This document shows, piece after piece, positions 34,596-43,245 of a DNA stretch of 64,000 nucleotides. The stretch is from contig NZ_RARB01000011.1 in assembly GCF_003612015.1 (NCBI RefSeq), positions 1 through 64,000 on the forward strand, given 5' to 3'. How positions within the stretch are numbered: the stretch's first letter is position 1; each line of letters starts with the position of its first letter. Origin of the DNA: Pantoea piersonii (GTDB taxonomy: Bacteria; Pseudomonadota; Gammaproteobacteria; Enterobacterales; Enterobacteriaceae). A program made the translations under genes and the position numbers. The notes beneath the pieces are model-generated. The model was not told where the DNA came from and made no database searches. It worked only from the letters and a program-made list of their open reading frames with translations.

Positions 34596-36209
34596 CTACG
34601 CCGTCACGCTTTGCGTTTCAGGCCGCAGGACGCGAAAGCCGTGTGTGCCGTCGCGATCCAGCTGCGCCACCAGTCCATACTCCCAGTCGAGATAGGCCTG
34701 CATCACCTCAGGTTCAATATCGGTGCCCTCATAAGGACGGCGATAGCGATCGATGGCGGGCGACAGCAGCGCATCCTCACCAGCCTCCGTCGGCAGTCCG
34801 GCGTTGCGCCAGGCGGTATTGCCGCCCTCCAGCAGATAAACCGGCTTGCCGGTCAGCGCCGCGACCTGTTCCAGCGCATAACCCGCCAGCAGGCTGCTGC
34901 CGCAGGTTAAGACATAGCGTTCGGCCTCTGGCAGCAGCGCTTTTCCCTGCTGTTGCAGCGTAGAGCGCAGCAGCCAGGCGGCGCCGGGAATATGGCTTTT
35001 AACATGGTTGGCGCGCGTGGTGAAATCCAGCACCTGGGTGTCGCCCTGGCTTAGCCAGTCGGCAAGCTGCCGCGGCGATACGCGCTCTGCAGGCACTGCG
35101 GCGGGCACCTGCGCCGTCCAGCCGCCCGTCGCGCTGAAATCCTCCGGCTGAAGACCCTCAAGTACCGCCACCTCCCAGCCCATCTGCGCCAGCCAGGAGG
35201 CTGCCATGCTGGCGCGCACGCCGTCGTTGTCGATCAGGACGATACGCGCGCCGCGCACGCTGGCGTAGTGATCGGTTTCCTGCACCAGCTGACCGCCTGG
35301 AACGTGACGGCTGCCCGGCAGATGACCGGCAGCGAACTCATCGGCGTCGCGCACGTCGAACAGATAAGTGGTGCGGGCTTCCTGCTGCCAGCGTGCCAGC
35401 TGGGCGGCGTCGATGCGCGCGACGCCCGCGCGATCCGCCACCTGTCGCGCCTGCGCGACGGCATGACGATGAGCGGTGTCGCTGGCGGCGCCATAGCGGC
35501 GGCTCTGCTGCTGCTCAAGCGGTAAACCGGCCAGCGTCCAGCCGATGGTGCCGTTGCGCAGCGCATAGACCGGATTGCGGATCCCGGCGTTAACCAGCGA
35601 CTGCGTGCCGATAATGCTGCGCGTACGCCCGGCGCAGTTCACAATTACGGTGGTGGCGGGAGAGGGGGCGATATCGCGTACGCGCAGCACCAGTTCGCCA
35701 CCCGGCACGCTGATGGCGCCGGGAACGGACATGGTGTGATATTCATCAAAGCGGCGCGCGTCGAGCACCACCACGTCAGCCTTGTCGCGCAGCAGCGCAT
35801 CAACCTGTTCCGCCGCCAGCGACGGCGTATGGTTATGGTGTTCCACCAGCTCGCCAAAGGCTTTGCTCGGCGAGTTCACGTCGATAAACAGCTCGCCGCC
35901 CGCTGCGCGCCAGCCTGTCAGATCGTCCTTAAGCAGGGTGATATTGCTGTAGCCCCATGCCGCCGCGCGCGCCGCCGCCGTCTGCGCCAGACCTTCGCCG
36001 TTATCGTAAAGGGTAATCGCGGTGTCACGACGCGGAAGGCGATCCAGCCATTCCAGCTCCAGTTTTGAGAGCGGAATATTCACCGCAAACAGCGGATGTC
36101 CTTGCGCATAGAGCGCCTCGTCGCGGACGTCGACCAGCGCCACTTCCTGCTGCTGACGCAGCGCCTGCTGAATCTCTGCGGCGTCGCGCAGAGGAAAAGT
36201 TTTAGCCAT
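34596..36209 (-). CDS. Four-domain rhodanese-like sulfurtransferase
   Basis: A 537-residue protein made of four rhodanese modules (about 1-115, 125-235, 265-370, 385-500) plus a C-terminal tail. Only modules 2 and 4 keep a catalytic cysteine: VNCAGRTRSIIG and LTCGSSLLAG. Modules 1 (LYDNGEGLA) and 3 (LIDNDGVRAS) have aspartate there and are probably structural. Rhodaneses move sulfane sulfur between thiols and acceptors. It is the last gene of the organosulfur operon and overlaps the dioxygenase gene by 8 bp. Start 36209 was chosen for this coupling; 36278 is an unsupported longer form. Confidence 0.88.
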   Translation of the reverse strand: MAKTFPLRDAAEIQQALRQQQEVALVDVRDEALYAQGHPLFAVNIPLSKLELEWLDRLPRRDTAITLYDNGEGLAQTAAARAAAWGYSNITLLKDDLTGWRAAGGELFIDVNSPSKAFGELVEHHNHTPSLAAEQVDALLRDKADVVVLDARRFDEYHTMSVPGAISVPGGELVLRVRDIAPSPATTVIVNCAGRTRSIIGTQSLVNAGIRNPVYALRNGTIGWTLAGLPLEQQQSRRYGAASDTAHRHAVAQARQVADRAGVARIDAAQLARWQQEARTTYLFDVRDADEFAAGHLPGSRHVPGGQLVQETDHYASVRGARIVLIDNDGVRASMAASWLAQMGWEVAVLEGLQPEDFSATGGWTAQVPAAVPAERVSPRQLADWLSQGDTQVLDFTTRANHVKSHIPGAAWLLRSTLQQQGKALLPEAERYVLTCGSSLLAGYALEQVAALTGKPVYLLEGGNTAWRNAGLPTEAGEDALLSPAIDRYRRPYEGTDIEPEVMQAYLDWEYGLVAQLDRDGTHGFRVLRPETQSVTA

Positions 36210-36792
36210 GTGAGAGATCCCAGATATTAGGTAAGTAGCGGTTGCTGTAACCGGAGATAAAGGGTTTTGCGCTGCCATCTTCCCGATAGACGGCGCGTTT
36301 TACCGCGCCGATATTGGCGCCGTAAACGTGGATGCTGATAGATACGCGATCGTCGAAGGCGTTACTGACGCGATGGATATCGCCGACGCGCGGCGATACC
36401 GCTTCGATATGGCCGGGGTCCAGACGTACCGGCGCGCCGTCCGGCACCAGTCCGTCACGCGTCTGCGTAAAGCCCTGCGACACTTCCGCGCCGCGCAGCA
36501 TGCCGATCAAGCCCCAGACGCGGTGATCGTGCACCGGCGTCTGCTGACCGGGCCCCCAGACAAAGCTCACCACCGAGAAACGCTGCTGCGCGTCGGCATG
36601 CAGCAGATACTGCTGGTAATGTTGCGGATGCGGCTGGGTAAACGCCTCGTCCAGCCAGTCGTCGTGCAGCAGCAGTGGACGCAGCAGCTCGCTGCCGCGC
36701 TCCAGAAGAGTCGCCTCATCCGGCTGCTGGTCGAGCAGGGCGGCGAGCTGCGCCACAAAATCGCGCAGCCGACGATAATTAAGATCGCTCAC
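36202..36792 (-). CDS. Cysteine dioxygenase family protein (thiol dioxygenase)
   Basis: A 196-residue cupin of the cysteine/3-mercaptopropionate dioxygenase family. The Fe(II) histidines are in PVHDHRVWG (near 88-90) and IHVYG (near 155). Members oxidise a thiol to its sulfinate with O2. The true substrate (cysteine, mercaptopropionate or another thiol) cannot be told from sequence by eye. It starts with GTG behind AGGAGA and overlaps the upstream binding-protein gene by 4 bp (GTGA), so it is translated with its neighbours. Confidence 0.87.
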   Translation of the reverse strand: MSDLNYRRLRDFVAQLAALLDQQPDEATLLERGSELLRPLLLHDDWLDEAFTQPHPQHYQQYLLHADAQQRFSVVSFVWGPGQQTPVHDHRVWGLIGMLRGAEVSQGFTQTRDGLVPDGAPVRLDPGHIEAVSPRVGDIHRVSNAFDDRVSISIHVYGANIGAVKRAVYREDGSAKPFISGYSNRYLPNIWDLSHG

Positions 36793-37769
36793 GATTTATT
36801 CTCCTGATAGTGGCGCGCCACTTGGTTGGCACCGTCCGCCAGACTGAAATCAAAGGCGTCGCTGACGTCGACCGCGTCAGGGAGCACCTGATAGCGATGA
36901 AAGAAGTCAGCGGATTTTTGCAGCGTAGCGATAAGCGAGGAATCGAATACCAGCGGACGGATGCGTGCATCGTCGATCCAGCTGCGGGTAATGGCGGTCG
37001 GCATATTGAGCGATTTTCCCAGCGCCTGCGCGAACGGCTGCGGATGCTGCGCCGCCCAGATCTGCGCCTTCGCCAGCCGCGTCAGCAGATCGGCGATGGC
37101 TTTGCGTTTCTCTGGATCGGCCAGCGCCTCTTTGCGCGCCAGCGCATAGGAGTAGCCGGACATAATGCCGCCGCCGCCGCCCTGTGGCACGCGCACCGTA
37201 CCGTCGACCTGGGTTGAGGTGGCGATATAGGGCTCCCAGGGCGCCCAGGCGGAAACCGCGCCGGAGGTGAGCGCCGCGCGGCCATCCACCGGGCCGAGGA
37301 AGCGCAGCGTCACCTCGTCGGGCTTCAGACCGGCGCGCTCCAGCAGGCCAAGGATCAGATAGTGTCCCCAGCCGCCGCGGTTAACGGCGATCTGCTTCCC
37401 TTTCAGATCCTGCAGGCGGTGGATCCCCGCATCAGGACGCGTCAACAGCGCGATGCTGTCTGGATTGTTCTGCCACGCTCCGACCGCTTTAACCGGCGCG
37501 CCTGCGGCATAGACAAACAGGAACGGCAGATCGCCGGTAAAACCAACGTCCAGCGCGCCTGCATTCAGCGCTTCCTGCACCGGCGCGCCAGCGTCGAACG
37601 CGGTGAGCTTCAGTTCATAAGGCAGGTTTTCCAGTTCGCCGGAGGCCTTCAGCGCGGCGAAACGATCCCCTTTGACGTCGCCGAGGCGCAGCGTCACTTT
37701 TTCGGCGGCGAGGGCGTGATGAAGGCTTAACGCCAGCGTGATACCGGCAAACAGGGCAGCCAGACGCAT
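36789..37769 (-). CDS. Aliphatic sulfonate-type ABC substrate-binding protein (SsuA-like)
   Basis: A 326-residue periplasmic binding protein with a signal peptide (about 1-22, ending HALAAEKV). The mature part resembles SsuA/TauA: VTLRLGDVKGDRFAALKASG, GFTGDLPFLFVYAAG, IAVNRGGWGHYLILGLLE and AWAPWEPYIATS. It should bind an alkanesulfonate or related organosulfur compound. No permease or ATPase gene is adjacent, so it must share a transporter encoded elsewhere, possibly SsuBC or TauBC. It overlaps the monooxygenase gene by one base (TGATG). Confidence 0.88.
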   Translation of the reverse strand: MRLAALFAGITLALSLHHALAAEKVTLRLGDVKGDRFAALKASGELENLPYELKLTAFDAGAPVQEALNAGALDVGFTGDLPFLFVYAAGAPVKAVGAWQNNPDSIALLTRPDAGIHRLQDLKGKQIAVNRGGWGHYLILGLLERAGLKPDEVTLRFLGPVDGRAALTSGAVSAWAPWEPYIATSTQVDGTVRVPQGGGGGIMSGYSYALARKEALADPEKRKAIADLLTRLAKAQIWAAQHPQPFAQALGKSLNMPTAITRSWIDDARIRPLVFDSSLIATLQKSADFFHRYQVLPDAVDVSDAFDFSLADGANQVARHYQENKS

Positions 37770-38854
37770 CAGGCGCTCCTCTTGCCGCGCGTCAGGGCGG
37801 CGACTTTTTCGCGCGTCAGCGGCAGCAGCTCCCGGCCATACTCCACCGCGTCGTTCAGCGGATCGAAGCCGCGGATCAGCACGCTGTCGATGCCGAGTTG
37901 GTAGTAATCCAGCAGCGCGTCAGAAACCTGATCCGCAGTGCCCACCAGCGCGGTGGAGTTATAGCCGCCGCTCACCAGCTTCGCGATGCCGGTCCACAGC
38001 ACTTTATCGTGGCGATCGCTTTCGTTAGCCGCCGCCAGCAAGCGCTGCGCGCCCACGCTTTGCGGCTTGGGCAGGCCGAAGGAGTAGCCCGACTCGGCCA
38101 GCTGCTTTTGCGCCGTCTGATAAATATGTTCCGCGCGCTCCCAGGCCTCTTTCTCTGTTTTGCCGATAATCGGGCGGAAAGAGATATTGAATTTAATATC
38201 ACGGCCTCTTTTCGCCGCGGCGGCACGCACGGTTTGCACGGTTTCCGCCGCGCCCTGCAGCGGCTCGCCCCACAGCGCGAAAACGTCGGCGTGGCGCGCG
38301 GCGACCTCAATCGCTTCCGGCGAAGAGCCGCCAAAGTAGACCGGCAGTTTGCTTTGCAGCGGTTTGATGGCGGAGAAGGCCTGCTCGGCGCGGTAAAAGT
38401 CGCCCTGGTGATCCCAGGCTTCCGCTGAGGTCAGGCTCTTATTCAGCACGCTGAGAAACTCGTCGGTGCGCGCGTAACGTTCCGTTTTGTTGAGGAAGTC
38501 GCCATCGCGGCGCTGTTCGCTGTCGCTGCCGCCACTGATGATATGCACCGCCAGACGTCCGTCGGTGAGGTGATCGAGCGACGCCAGCTTACGCGCCGCC
38601 AGCGTTGGCGCCACAAAGCCCGGACGATGCGCCAGTAAAAATTTAATGCGCGAGGTGCTGGCGGCAGCGTGTGCCGTGACTAAAAAGCCGTCTGGTTGAT
38701 CGGACCAGTAGCCCACCAGAACCCGGTCAAATCCCGCCTCTTCATGGGCGCGGGCGAAATCAGCAATATAGTTTTTATCAAATAACGACCCGCTGGCCGG
38801 AATGATTTCAGAGGCCAGACGATGGCCGATCATGCCCAGAAATTGAATGCTCAT
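37769..38854 (-). CDS. LLM-class flavin-dependent monooxygenase (SsuD-like)
   Basis: A 361-residue bacterial-luciferase-type flavoenzyme, likely an alkanesulfonate or sulfone monooxygenase that releases sulfite using FMNH2 and O2. Family landmarks are HEEAGFDRVLVGYWSDQPDG, LLAHRPGFVAPTLAARKLASLD, and HIISGGSDSEQRRDGDFLNK near residue 105, the flavin phosphate region. A separate FMN reductase (SsuE) is not in the window. It is the first gene of the operon, with GGGAGAAG before the ATG. Confidence 0.88.
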   Translation of the reverse strand: MSIQFLGMIGHRLASEIIPASGSLFDKNYIADFARAHEEAGFDRVLVGYWSDQPDGFLVTAHAAASTSRIKFLLAHRPGFVAPTLAARKLASLDHLTDGRLAVHIISGGSDSEQRRDGDFLNKTERYARTDEFLSVLNKSLTSAEAWDHQGDFYRAEQAFSAIKPLQSKLPVYFGGSSPEAIEVAARHADVFALWGEPLQGAAETVQTVRAAAAKRGRDIKFNISFRPIIGKTEKEAWERAEHIYQTAQKQLAESGYSFGLPKPQSVGAQRLLAAANESDRHDKVLWTGIAKLVSGGYNSTALVGTADQVSDALLDYYQLGIDSVLIRGFDPLNDAVEYGRELLPLTREKVAALTRGKRSA

Positions 38855-39169
38855 GCGCTTCTCCCGATGTTGAGTTACCAGAAAAACTACGGGGCGGCGG
38901 GCACGAGATGAAATTCGATATTGTGCAAAGGATTTGCGGGAAACGGGGAAGGGCGTCGCAGCGCGGTTGAGACGACGCGGCAGGCGTTATAACAAGCAGG
39001 AATAATTAAGAATAAGGGCGAGACATTGTCTCGCCCTGCAACGCGCTACCCGTTGGCAGCGCGGAAGTGAGTGATTCAACAAGGCGCAGATGGCGGCGTC
39101 TCTGCCGACTTTTCCCGCAACTTCCTGTCACGGGGCGCTTTGCTCTTCGTTCTCTCTCCCGCCTGTCCG
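38855..39169. other. Intergenic region between the organosulfur operon and nupC
   Basis: 315 bp without a gene. It contains the nupC terminator (39016-39036) and, near 38870-38960, the promoter of the organosulfur operon. A CysB/Cbl-type control site is expected there but not identifiable by eye. Confidence 0.5.
39005..39036 (-). terminator. Terminator-like hairpin after nupC
   Basis: GGGCGAGACA-T-TGTCTCGCCC with a T-rich tail (TTATTCTTAATT) on the minus strand, 134 bp beyond the nupC stop. Confidence 0.65.
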
Positions 39170-40360
39170 TCAGAACGCCAGCACCAGACCGGCAATGGCG
39201 GCGGAAAGCACGCTAACCAGCGTTGAGCCGTAGAGCAGCTTCAGGCCGAAGCGCGACACCACGTTGCCTTGCTCCTCGTTCAGACCTTTAATAGCGCCTG
39301 CGACGATGCCGATTGAAGAGAAGTTGGCGAAGGAGACCAGGAACACCGACAGAATGCCTTCAGAATGCGGTGACAGATGGCCCGCCAGCTTCTGCAGATC
39401 CATCATCGCCACGAATTCGTTGGAAACCAGCTTGGTGGCCATAATACTGCCGACCTGCAGCGCTTCGTGAGCCGGCACGCCCATTACCCAGGCAAACGGA
39501 TAGAAAACGTAGCCCAGCACGCCCTGGAAGCTGATGCCGAAGATAAATTCGAACAGCGCGTTCAGGCCGGAGATCAGCGCGATAAAGCCGATCAGCATTG
39601 CCGCGACGATAATCGCCACGCGGAAACCGGCGAGAATATATTCGCCCAGCATTTCAAAGAAGCTCTGGCCTTTATGGATGTCCTGCAGCTGCAGATCTTC
39701 CTCGCTGTCGACGCGGTAAGGGTTGATCAGCGACAGCACGATAAAGGTACTGAACATGTTAAGCACCAGCGCGGCGACCACATATTTCGGCTGCAGCATG
39801 GTCATATAGGCGCCGACAATCGACATAGAAACGGTCGACATCGCGGTCGCGGCCATGGTGTACATGCGGCGCTGCGACATTTTGCCGAGGATATCCTTAT
39901 AGGCGATAAAGTTTTCTGACTGTCCCAGAATCAGAGAGCTGACGGCGTTAAAGGATTCCAGCTTGCCCATGCCGTTGACTTTAGAGAGCACGGTGCCGAT
40001 ACCGCGAATTACCCACGGCAGAATACGGAAATGCTGCAGAATGCCGATCAGCGCGGAGATAAAGACGATCGGACACAGCACATTCAGGAAGAAGAACGCG
40101 AGGCCTTTATCGTTCATATTGCCGAACACGAAGTTGGTGCCTTCGCCTGCGTACTTAAGAAGATGGTCGAACAGACCGGCGAAACCTTTAACGAACCCGA
40201 GCCCTGCCTCGGAATTCAGGAAGAACCACGCCAGCAGCACTTCAATGACCAGAAGCTGGACAATGTAGCGAATACGAATACTTTTACGGTCATGGCTGAC
40301 GAGTAACGCCAGCACGCCTACCACCACCAGTGCTAAAAGGAAGTGCAAAATATGGGACAT
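39170..40360 (-). CDS. nupC: Nucleoside permease NupC
   Basis: A 396-residue concentrative nucleoside transporter (CNT family), proton-driven, with about ten membrane segments. Conserved blocks include [20 protein letters not shown], the [20 protein letters not shown] nucleoside-site segment near 140, and [15 protein letters not shown] near 310. E. coli NupC is 400 residues and is also divergent from mntH. GGAG lies before the ATG. Confidence 0.94.
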   Translation of the reverse strand: MSHILHFLLALVVVGVLALLVSHDRKSIRIRYIVQLLVIEVLLAWFFLNSEAGLGFVKGFAGLFDHLLKYAGEGTNFVFGNMNDKGLAFFFLNVLCPIVFISALIGILQHFRILPWVIRGIGTVLSKVNGMGKLESFNAVSSLILGQSENFIAYKDILGKMSQRRMYTMAATAMSTVSMSIVGAYMTMLQPKYVVAALVLNMFSTFIVLSLINPYRVDSEEDLQLQDIHKGQSFFEMLGEYILAGFRVAIIVAAMLIGFIALISGLNALFEFIFGISFQGVLGYVFYPFAWVMGVPAHEALQVGSIMATKLVSNEFVAMMDLQKLAGHLSPHSEGILSVFLVSFANFSSIGIVAGAIKGLNEEQGNVVSRFGLKLLYGSTLVSVLSAAIAGLVLAF

Positions 40361-40595
40361 GCTTGCTCCAGATTTGAGGAGGGTTGTAATTTGCTGCGTA
40401 TTCTATGTAACGCGTTACTTAAAAACGAGATCAAATCCACATTATAAGGATTCGCTATCACCCGTTTTCTCAGAAAACTCTCACCCGTCACAGCCTGTTC
40501 ACAAAACGTTCACAGCAAATATCCACAAAAATATTGTCTATAATATGTCCAGAGCGTAGAGTGAGACGCGTTGCACATTTTTTAACAAGTCTCGC
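40361..40595. promoter_or_regulatory. nupC/mntH divergent control region
   Basis: This AT-rich block has no gene. It contains a 12-bp palindrome GTAACGCGTTAC (40407-40418) near the nupC start, three TCACA repeats at an exact 11-bp period (40488, 40499, 40510), and a TATAAT at 40539. E. coli nupC is controlled by CRP and CytR, which may bind here; I cannot fit a full CRP consensus. Confidence 0.45.
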
Positions 40596-40625
40596 TTTAC
40601 CGTAAGGTATAGCAATGGCTATACT
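40596..40625 (+). promoter_or_regulatory. mntH promoter with overlapping MntR box
   Basis: TTTACC, 18-bp spacer, TATACT (40620-40625). A perfect inverted repeat GTATAGC-AATG-GCTATAC (40607-40624) covers the spacer and -10 and resembles the MntR operator of E. coli mntH. Repression by Mn-loaded MntR is therefore likely. Confidence 0.75.
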
Positions 40626-40728
40626 TCATAGCACTATCTATTACAGCAATAACGATAACCGCATTTCACTTGCCGCGATCAGGCCATACTCTGGCATGGT
40701 TAAAACGCGTTCAGACAGGTAGAGAATT

Positions 40729-41967
40729 ATGTTTGAGAGTCGTACCGCCGAGCGTGCCGCTCGCGGAGCCAGAAAAATCAAGCTTGCGCTGCTGGGTCCG
40801 GCCTTTATTGCCGCTATCGGCTACATCGATCCAGGCAACTTTGCGACCAATATTCAGGCTGGCGCAGCCTACGGCTACAAGCTGCTGTGGGTGGTGGTCT
40901 GGGCCAATATCATGGCGATGGTCATTCAGCTGATGTCCGCCAAGCTCGGTATCGCTACCGGTAAAAACCTTGCTGAACATATTCGCGATCGCTTTCCGCG
41001 TCCGGCGGTGTGGTTCTACTGGGTACAGGCGGAAATCATCGCAATGGCGACCGACCTGGCGGAGTTTATCGGCGCGGCGCTCGGCTTTAAGCTGCTGCTC
41101 GGCATTTCGCTGTTGCAGGGCGCGGTGCTGACCGGCGTGGCCACCTTTTTAATCCTGATGCTGCAAAGCCGCGGCCAGAAGCCGCTGGAAGTGGTGATTG
41201 GCGGCCTGCTGCTGTTCGTGGCGGCGGCCTATATCGTCGAGCTCTTCTTTTCGCAGCCGAAGGTCAGCGAGCTGGTCGTCGGGATGGCGCTGCCGTCGCT
41301 GCCGACTTCAGATGCCGTATTCCTGGCGGCGGGCGTGCTGGGCGCCACCATTATGCCGCACGTCATCTATCTCCATTCGGCGCTGACGCAGTTCGGGGCG
41401 AGCGGTAATAAAAGTCAGCGTTACTCTTCGACCAAGCTGGATGTGGCGATCGCCATGACCATTGCTGGCTTTGTTAACCTGGCGATGATGGCGACCGCCG
41501 CCGCTGCGTTCCACTTCAGCGGCCACAGCGCCATCGCCGAGCTTGATCAGGCTTACCTGACGCTGACGCCGCTGCTCGGCCATGCCGCAGCAACGGTGTT
41601 CGGCCTGAGCCTGGTTGCGGCGGGCCTGTCATCTACCGTGGTCGGCACCCTGGCCGGTCAGGTGGTGATGCAGGGCTTTATCCGCTTCCATATTCCGCTG
41701 TGGGTGCGTCGTCTGGTTACCATGCTGCCCTCTTTTATCGTCATTATGGTGGGCTGGGACCCGACGCGCATTCTGGTGATGAGCCAGGTGCTGCTGAGCT
41801 TCGGCATCGCGCTGGCGCTGGTACCGTTGCTCTCTTTTACCGGCAACCGCGAGATTATGGGCGAGATGGTTAACTCGCGCCTGATGCAGAACGCTGGCCG
41901 CGCCATCGTGGTGCTGGTGGTGGCGCTCAATGCTTATCTGCTGGTTGGCGAGATCCTCGGTCTGTAA
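40729..41967 (+). CDS. mntH: Manganese transporter MntH (Nramp family)
   Basis: A 412-residue proton-coupled Mn(II)/Fe(II) importer, equal in length to E. coli MntH. It has about 11 membrane segments, the metal-binding DPGN motif ([11 protein letters not shown]) near residue 33 and the MPH motif ([14 protein letters not shown]) near 210. The promoter carries an MntR-type box. The gene is divergent from nupC as in E. coli. Confidence 0.96.
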   Translation: MFESRTAERAARGARKIKLALLGPAFIAAIGYIDPGNFATNIQAGAAYGYKLLWVVVWANIMAMVIQLMSAKLGIATGKNLAEHIRDRFPRPAVWFYWVQAEIIAMATDLAEFIGAALGFKLLLGISLLQGAVLTGVATFLILMLQSRGQKPLEVVIGGLLLFVAAAYIVELFFSQPKVSELVVGMALPSLPTSDAVFLAAGVLGATIMPHVIYLHSALTQFGASGNKSQRYSSTKLDVAIAMTIAGFVNLAMMATAAAAFHFSGHSAIAELDQAYLTLTPLLGHAAATVFGLSLVAAGLSSTVVGTLAGQVVMQGFIRFHIPLWVRRLVTMLPSFIVIMVGWDPTRILVMSQVLLSFGIALALVPLLSFTGNREIMGEMVNSRLMQNAGRAIVVLVVALNAYLLVGEILGL

Positions 41968-41975
41968 AGCTGCTA

Positions 41976-42014
41976 AAACGCTGGCCTGCCTTATCACAGG
42001 CCAGCGTTTCTCTC
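41976..42014 (+). terminator. Terminator after mntH
   Basis: AAACGCTGGCCTG / CAGGCCAGCGTTT, a 13-bp perfect stem with an 8-nt loop and a T/C-rich tail. Confidence 0.8.
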
Positions 42015-42109
42015 TCTTTAACCGCATGTGCGCCTGTCGCCGCGGCCCGCCCCAGGTCATCTACTATCGATATGCAGTCGTTTTCTCTTCTTTGAACAGG
42101 AGTCAGCCT

Positions 42110-42694
42110 ATGCATGCTCTGATAGTGGTCGCCCATCCCGATCGAGATTCATTTACGCACGCTGTCGCCAGGGCGGTGACAAACGAGATCCGCTCCCCGC
42201 ACACTTTTGAAATCGCTGACCTGATAGCGGAGGGGTTCGATCCACGCTATGGCGAGGCTGACCTGGCGCTGTTCCGCAACCAGTCTGCGCCGCCTGCCGA
42301 CGTGCTGGCCGAGCAAAAGCGCATTGACCGCGCCGACGCGCTGGTGCTGGTTTATCCCGTTTACTGGTGGTCCTTCCCCGGCGTGCTGAAAGGCTGGATC
42401 GACCGCGTATTTACCAGCGGCTGGGCGTATGGGGAGACGCCTGAGGGCAAAATCAATAAAAAGCTGGGGCGTCTGCAGGTGCATCTGTTGGGCATAGGCG
42501 GGGCGAATCTGCGTACCTATGCGCGCCGCGGCTATTATGCCGCGATGCGCACGCAGATCGATGAAGGCATTTTTGACTATGTCGGCGCGGCGGTGAAAAC
42601 GTCGGAACTGATTTTACTGCCTGACGCCGACTCGCCTGAAACGCATCTGGAAACGGCACGGCAGACGGGACGCCGTTTATTCGCCGAACCGTAG
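42110..42694 (+). CDS. NAD(P)H-dependent flavin oxidoreductase (quinone-reductase/KefF-like)
   Basis: A 194-residue flavodoxin-fold protein of the NAD(P)H:quinone oxidoreductase family. It starts MHALIVVAHPDRDSF, the flavin phosphate loop, and has the family block ALVLVYPVYWWSFPGVLKGWIDRVFTSGWAYG near residues 78-107. It probably reduces quinones or flavins in the cytosol. The start at 42110 is fixed by AGGAG; a longer frame from 41930 runs through the mntH terminator and is not credible. Confidence 0.87.
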   Translation: MHALIVVAHPDRDSFTHAVARAVTNEIRSPHTFEIADLIAEGFDPRYGEADLALFRNQSAPPADVLAEQKRIDRADALVLVYPVYWWSFPGVLKGWIDRVFTSGWAYGETPEGKINKKLGRLQVHLLGIGGANLRTYARRGYYAAMRTQIDEGIFDYVGAAVKTSELILLPDADSPETHLETARQTGRRLFAEP

Positions 42695-42732
42695 CCTCTC
42701 AGGCCGCGTAGCGCAAAGGCGAATAAGTCTGC

Positions 42733-43074
42733 TTAATAATGGTGGCGATCGTAACGATCGTGGTGGCGCTGCGCCTCGCGCCAGTGGTGACGGCGTTCGC
42801 GCTCATGCCAGCGGCGCTCGCGCTCCCACTGCTTCTGACGTCGCCACTCTTCATGGCGCCACCAGCGATGATTATTGTACTGGTACCGGTCGTTCCACCA
42901 GCGCGGCTCGCGCCAGCGGCCGCCGTCCCAGTAGTAACCGCGGCGATCGCGGTCTCCCAGATGCAGCGTTACGCCCGGCGCCAGGCTAATAGAGGCACCA
43001 GCAGCCTGGACGTTTTGGATCGCCAAAGGCGACAGGCAGGTCAGCAAAGCAGCAAAAATTATCGCAGGTTTCAT
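42733..43074 (-). CDS. ypeC: DUF2502 exported protein YpeC
   Basis: A 113-residue exported protein. A signal peptide (about 1-24, ending VQAA) precedes a short conserved segment ISLAPGVTLHLGDRDRRGYYWDGGRW and a C-terminal half almost wholly of R, H, W, E and Q. It matches the DUF2502 family and the position of E. coli ypeC near mntH. Function is unknown; the His/Arg-rich tail may bind metal or nucleic acid, which is speculation. Confidence 0.85.
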   Translation of the reverse strand: MKPAIIFAALLTCLSPLAIQNVQAAGASISLAPGVTLHLGDRDRRGYYWDGGRWREPRWWNDRYQYNNHRWWRHEEWRRQKQWERERRWHERERRHHWREAQRHHDRYDRHHY

Positions 43075-43245
43075 TTTCTTCTCCTTATTAGCGGCAGGGC
43101 CGCTGCGCGGTGCAGGCGTTATGCCCGCGCATTGCTTGTGTGACGAGTAGAGTGTCGCTGATAATTGTGAGGAAAATCTGGAGAAAAGAGGGATTGAGAC
43201 AATTCCGGCTGTAGAAATGCCCGGCGCGAACCGGGCGGCAAACAG

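Noticed and set aside
40488..40514. Consensus CRP site at the TCACA repeats
   Set aside because: The opposite TGTGA half at the right spacing is missing; only the phased half-sites are reported.
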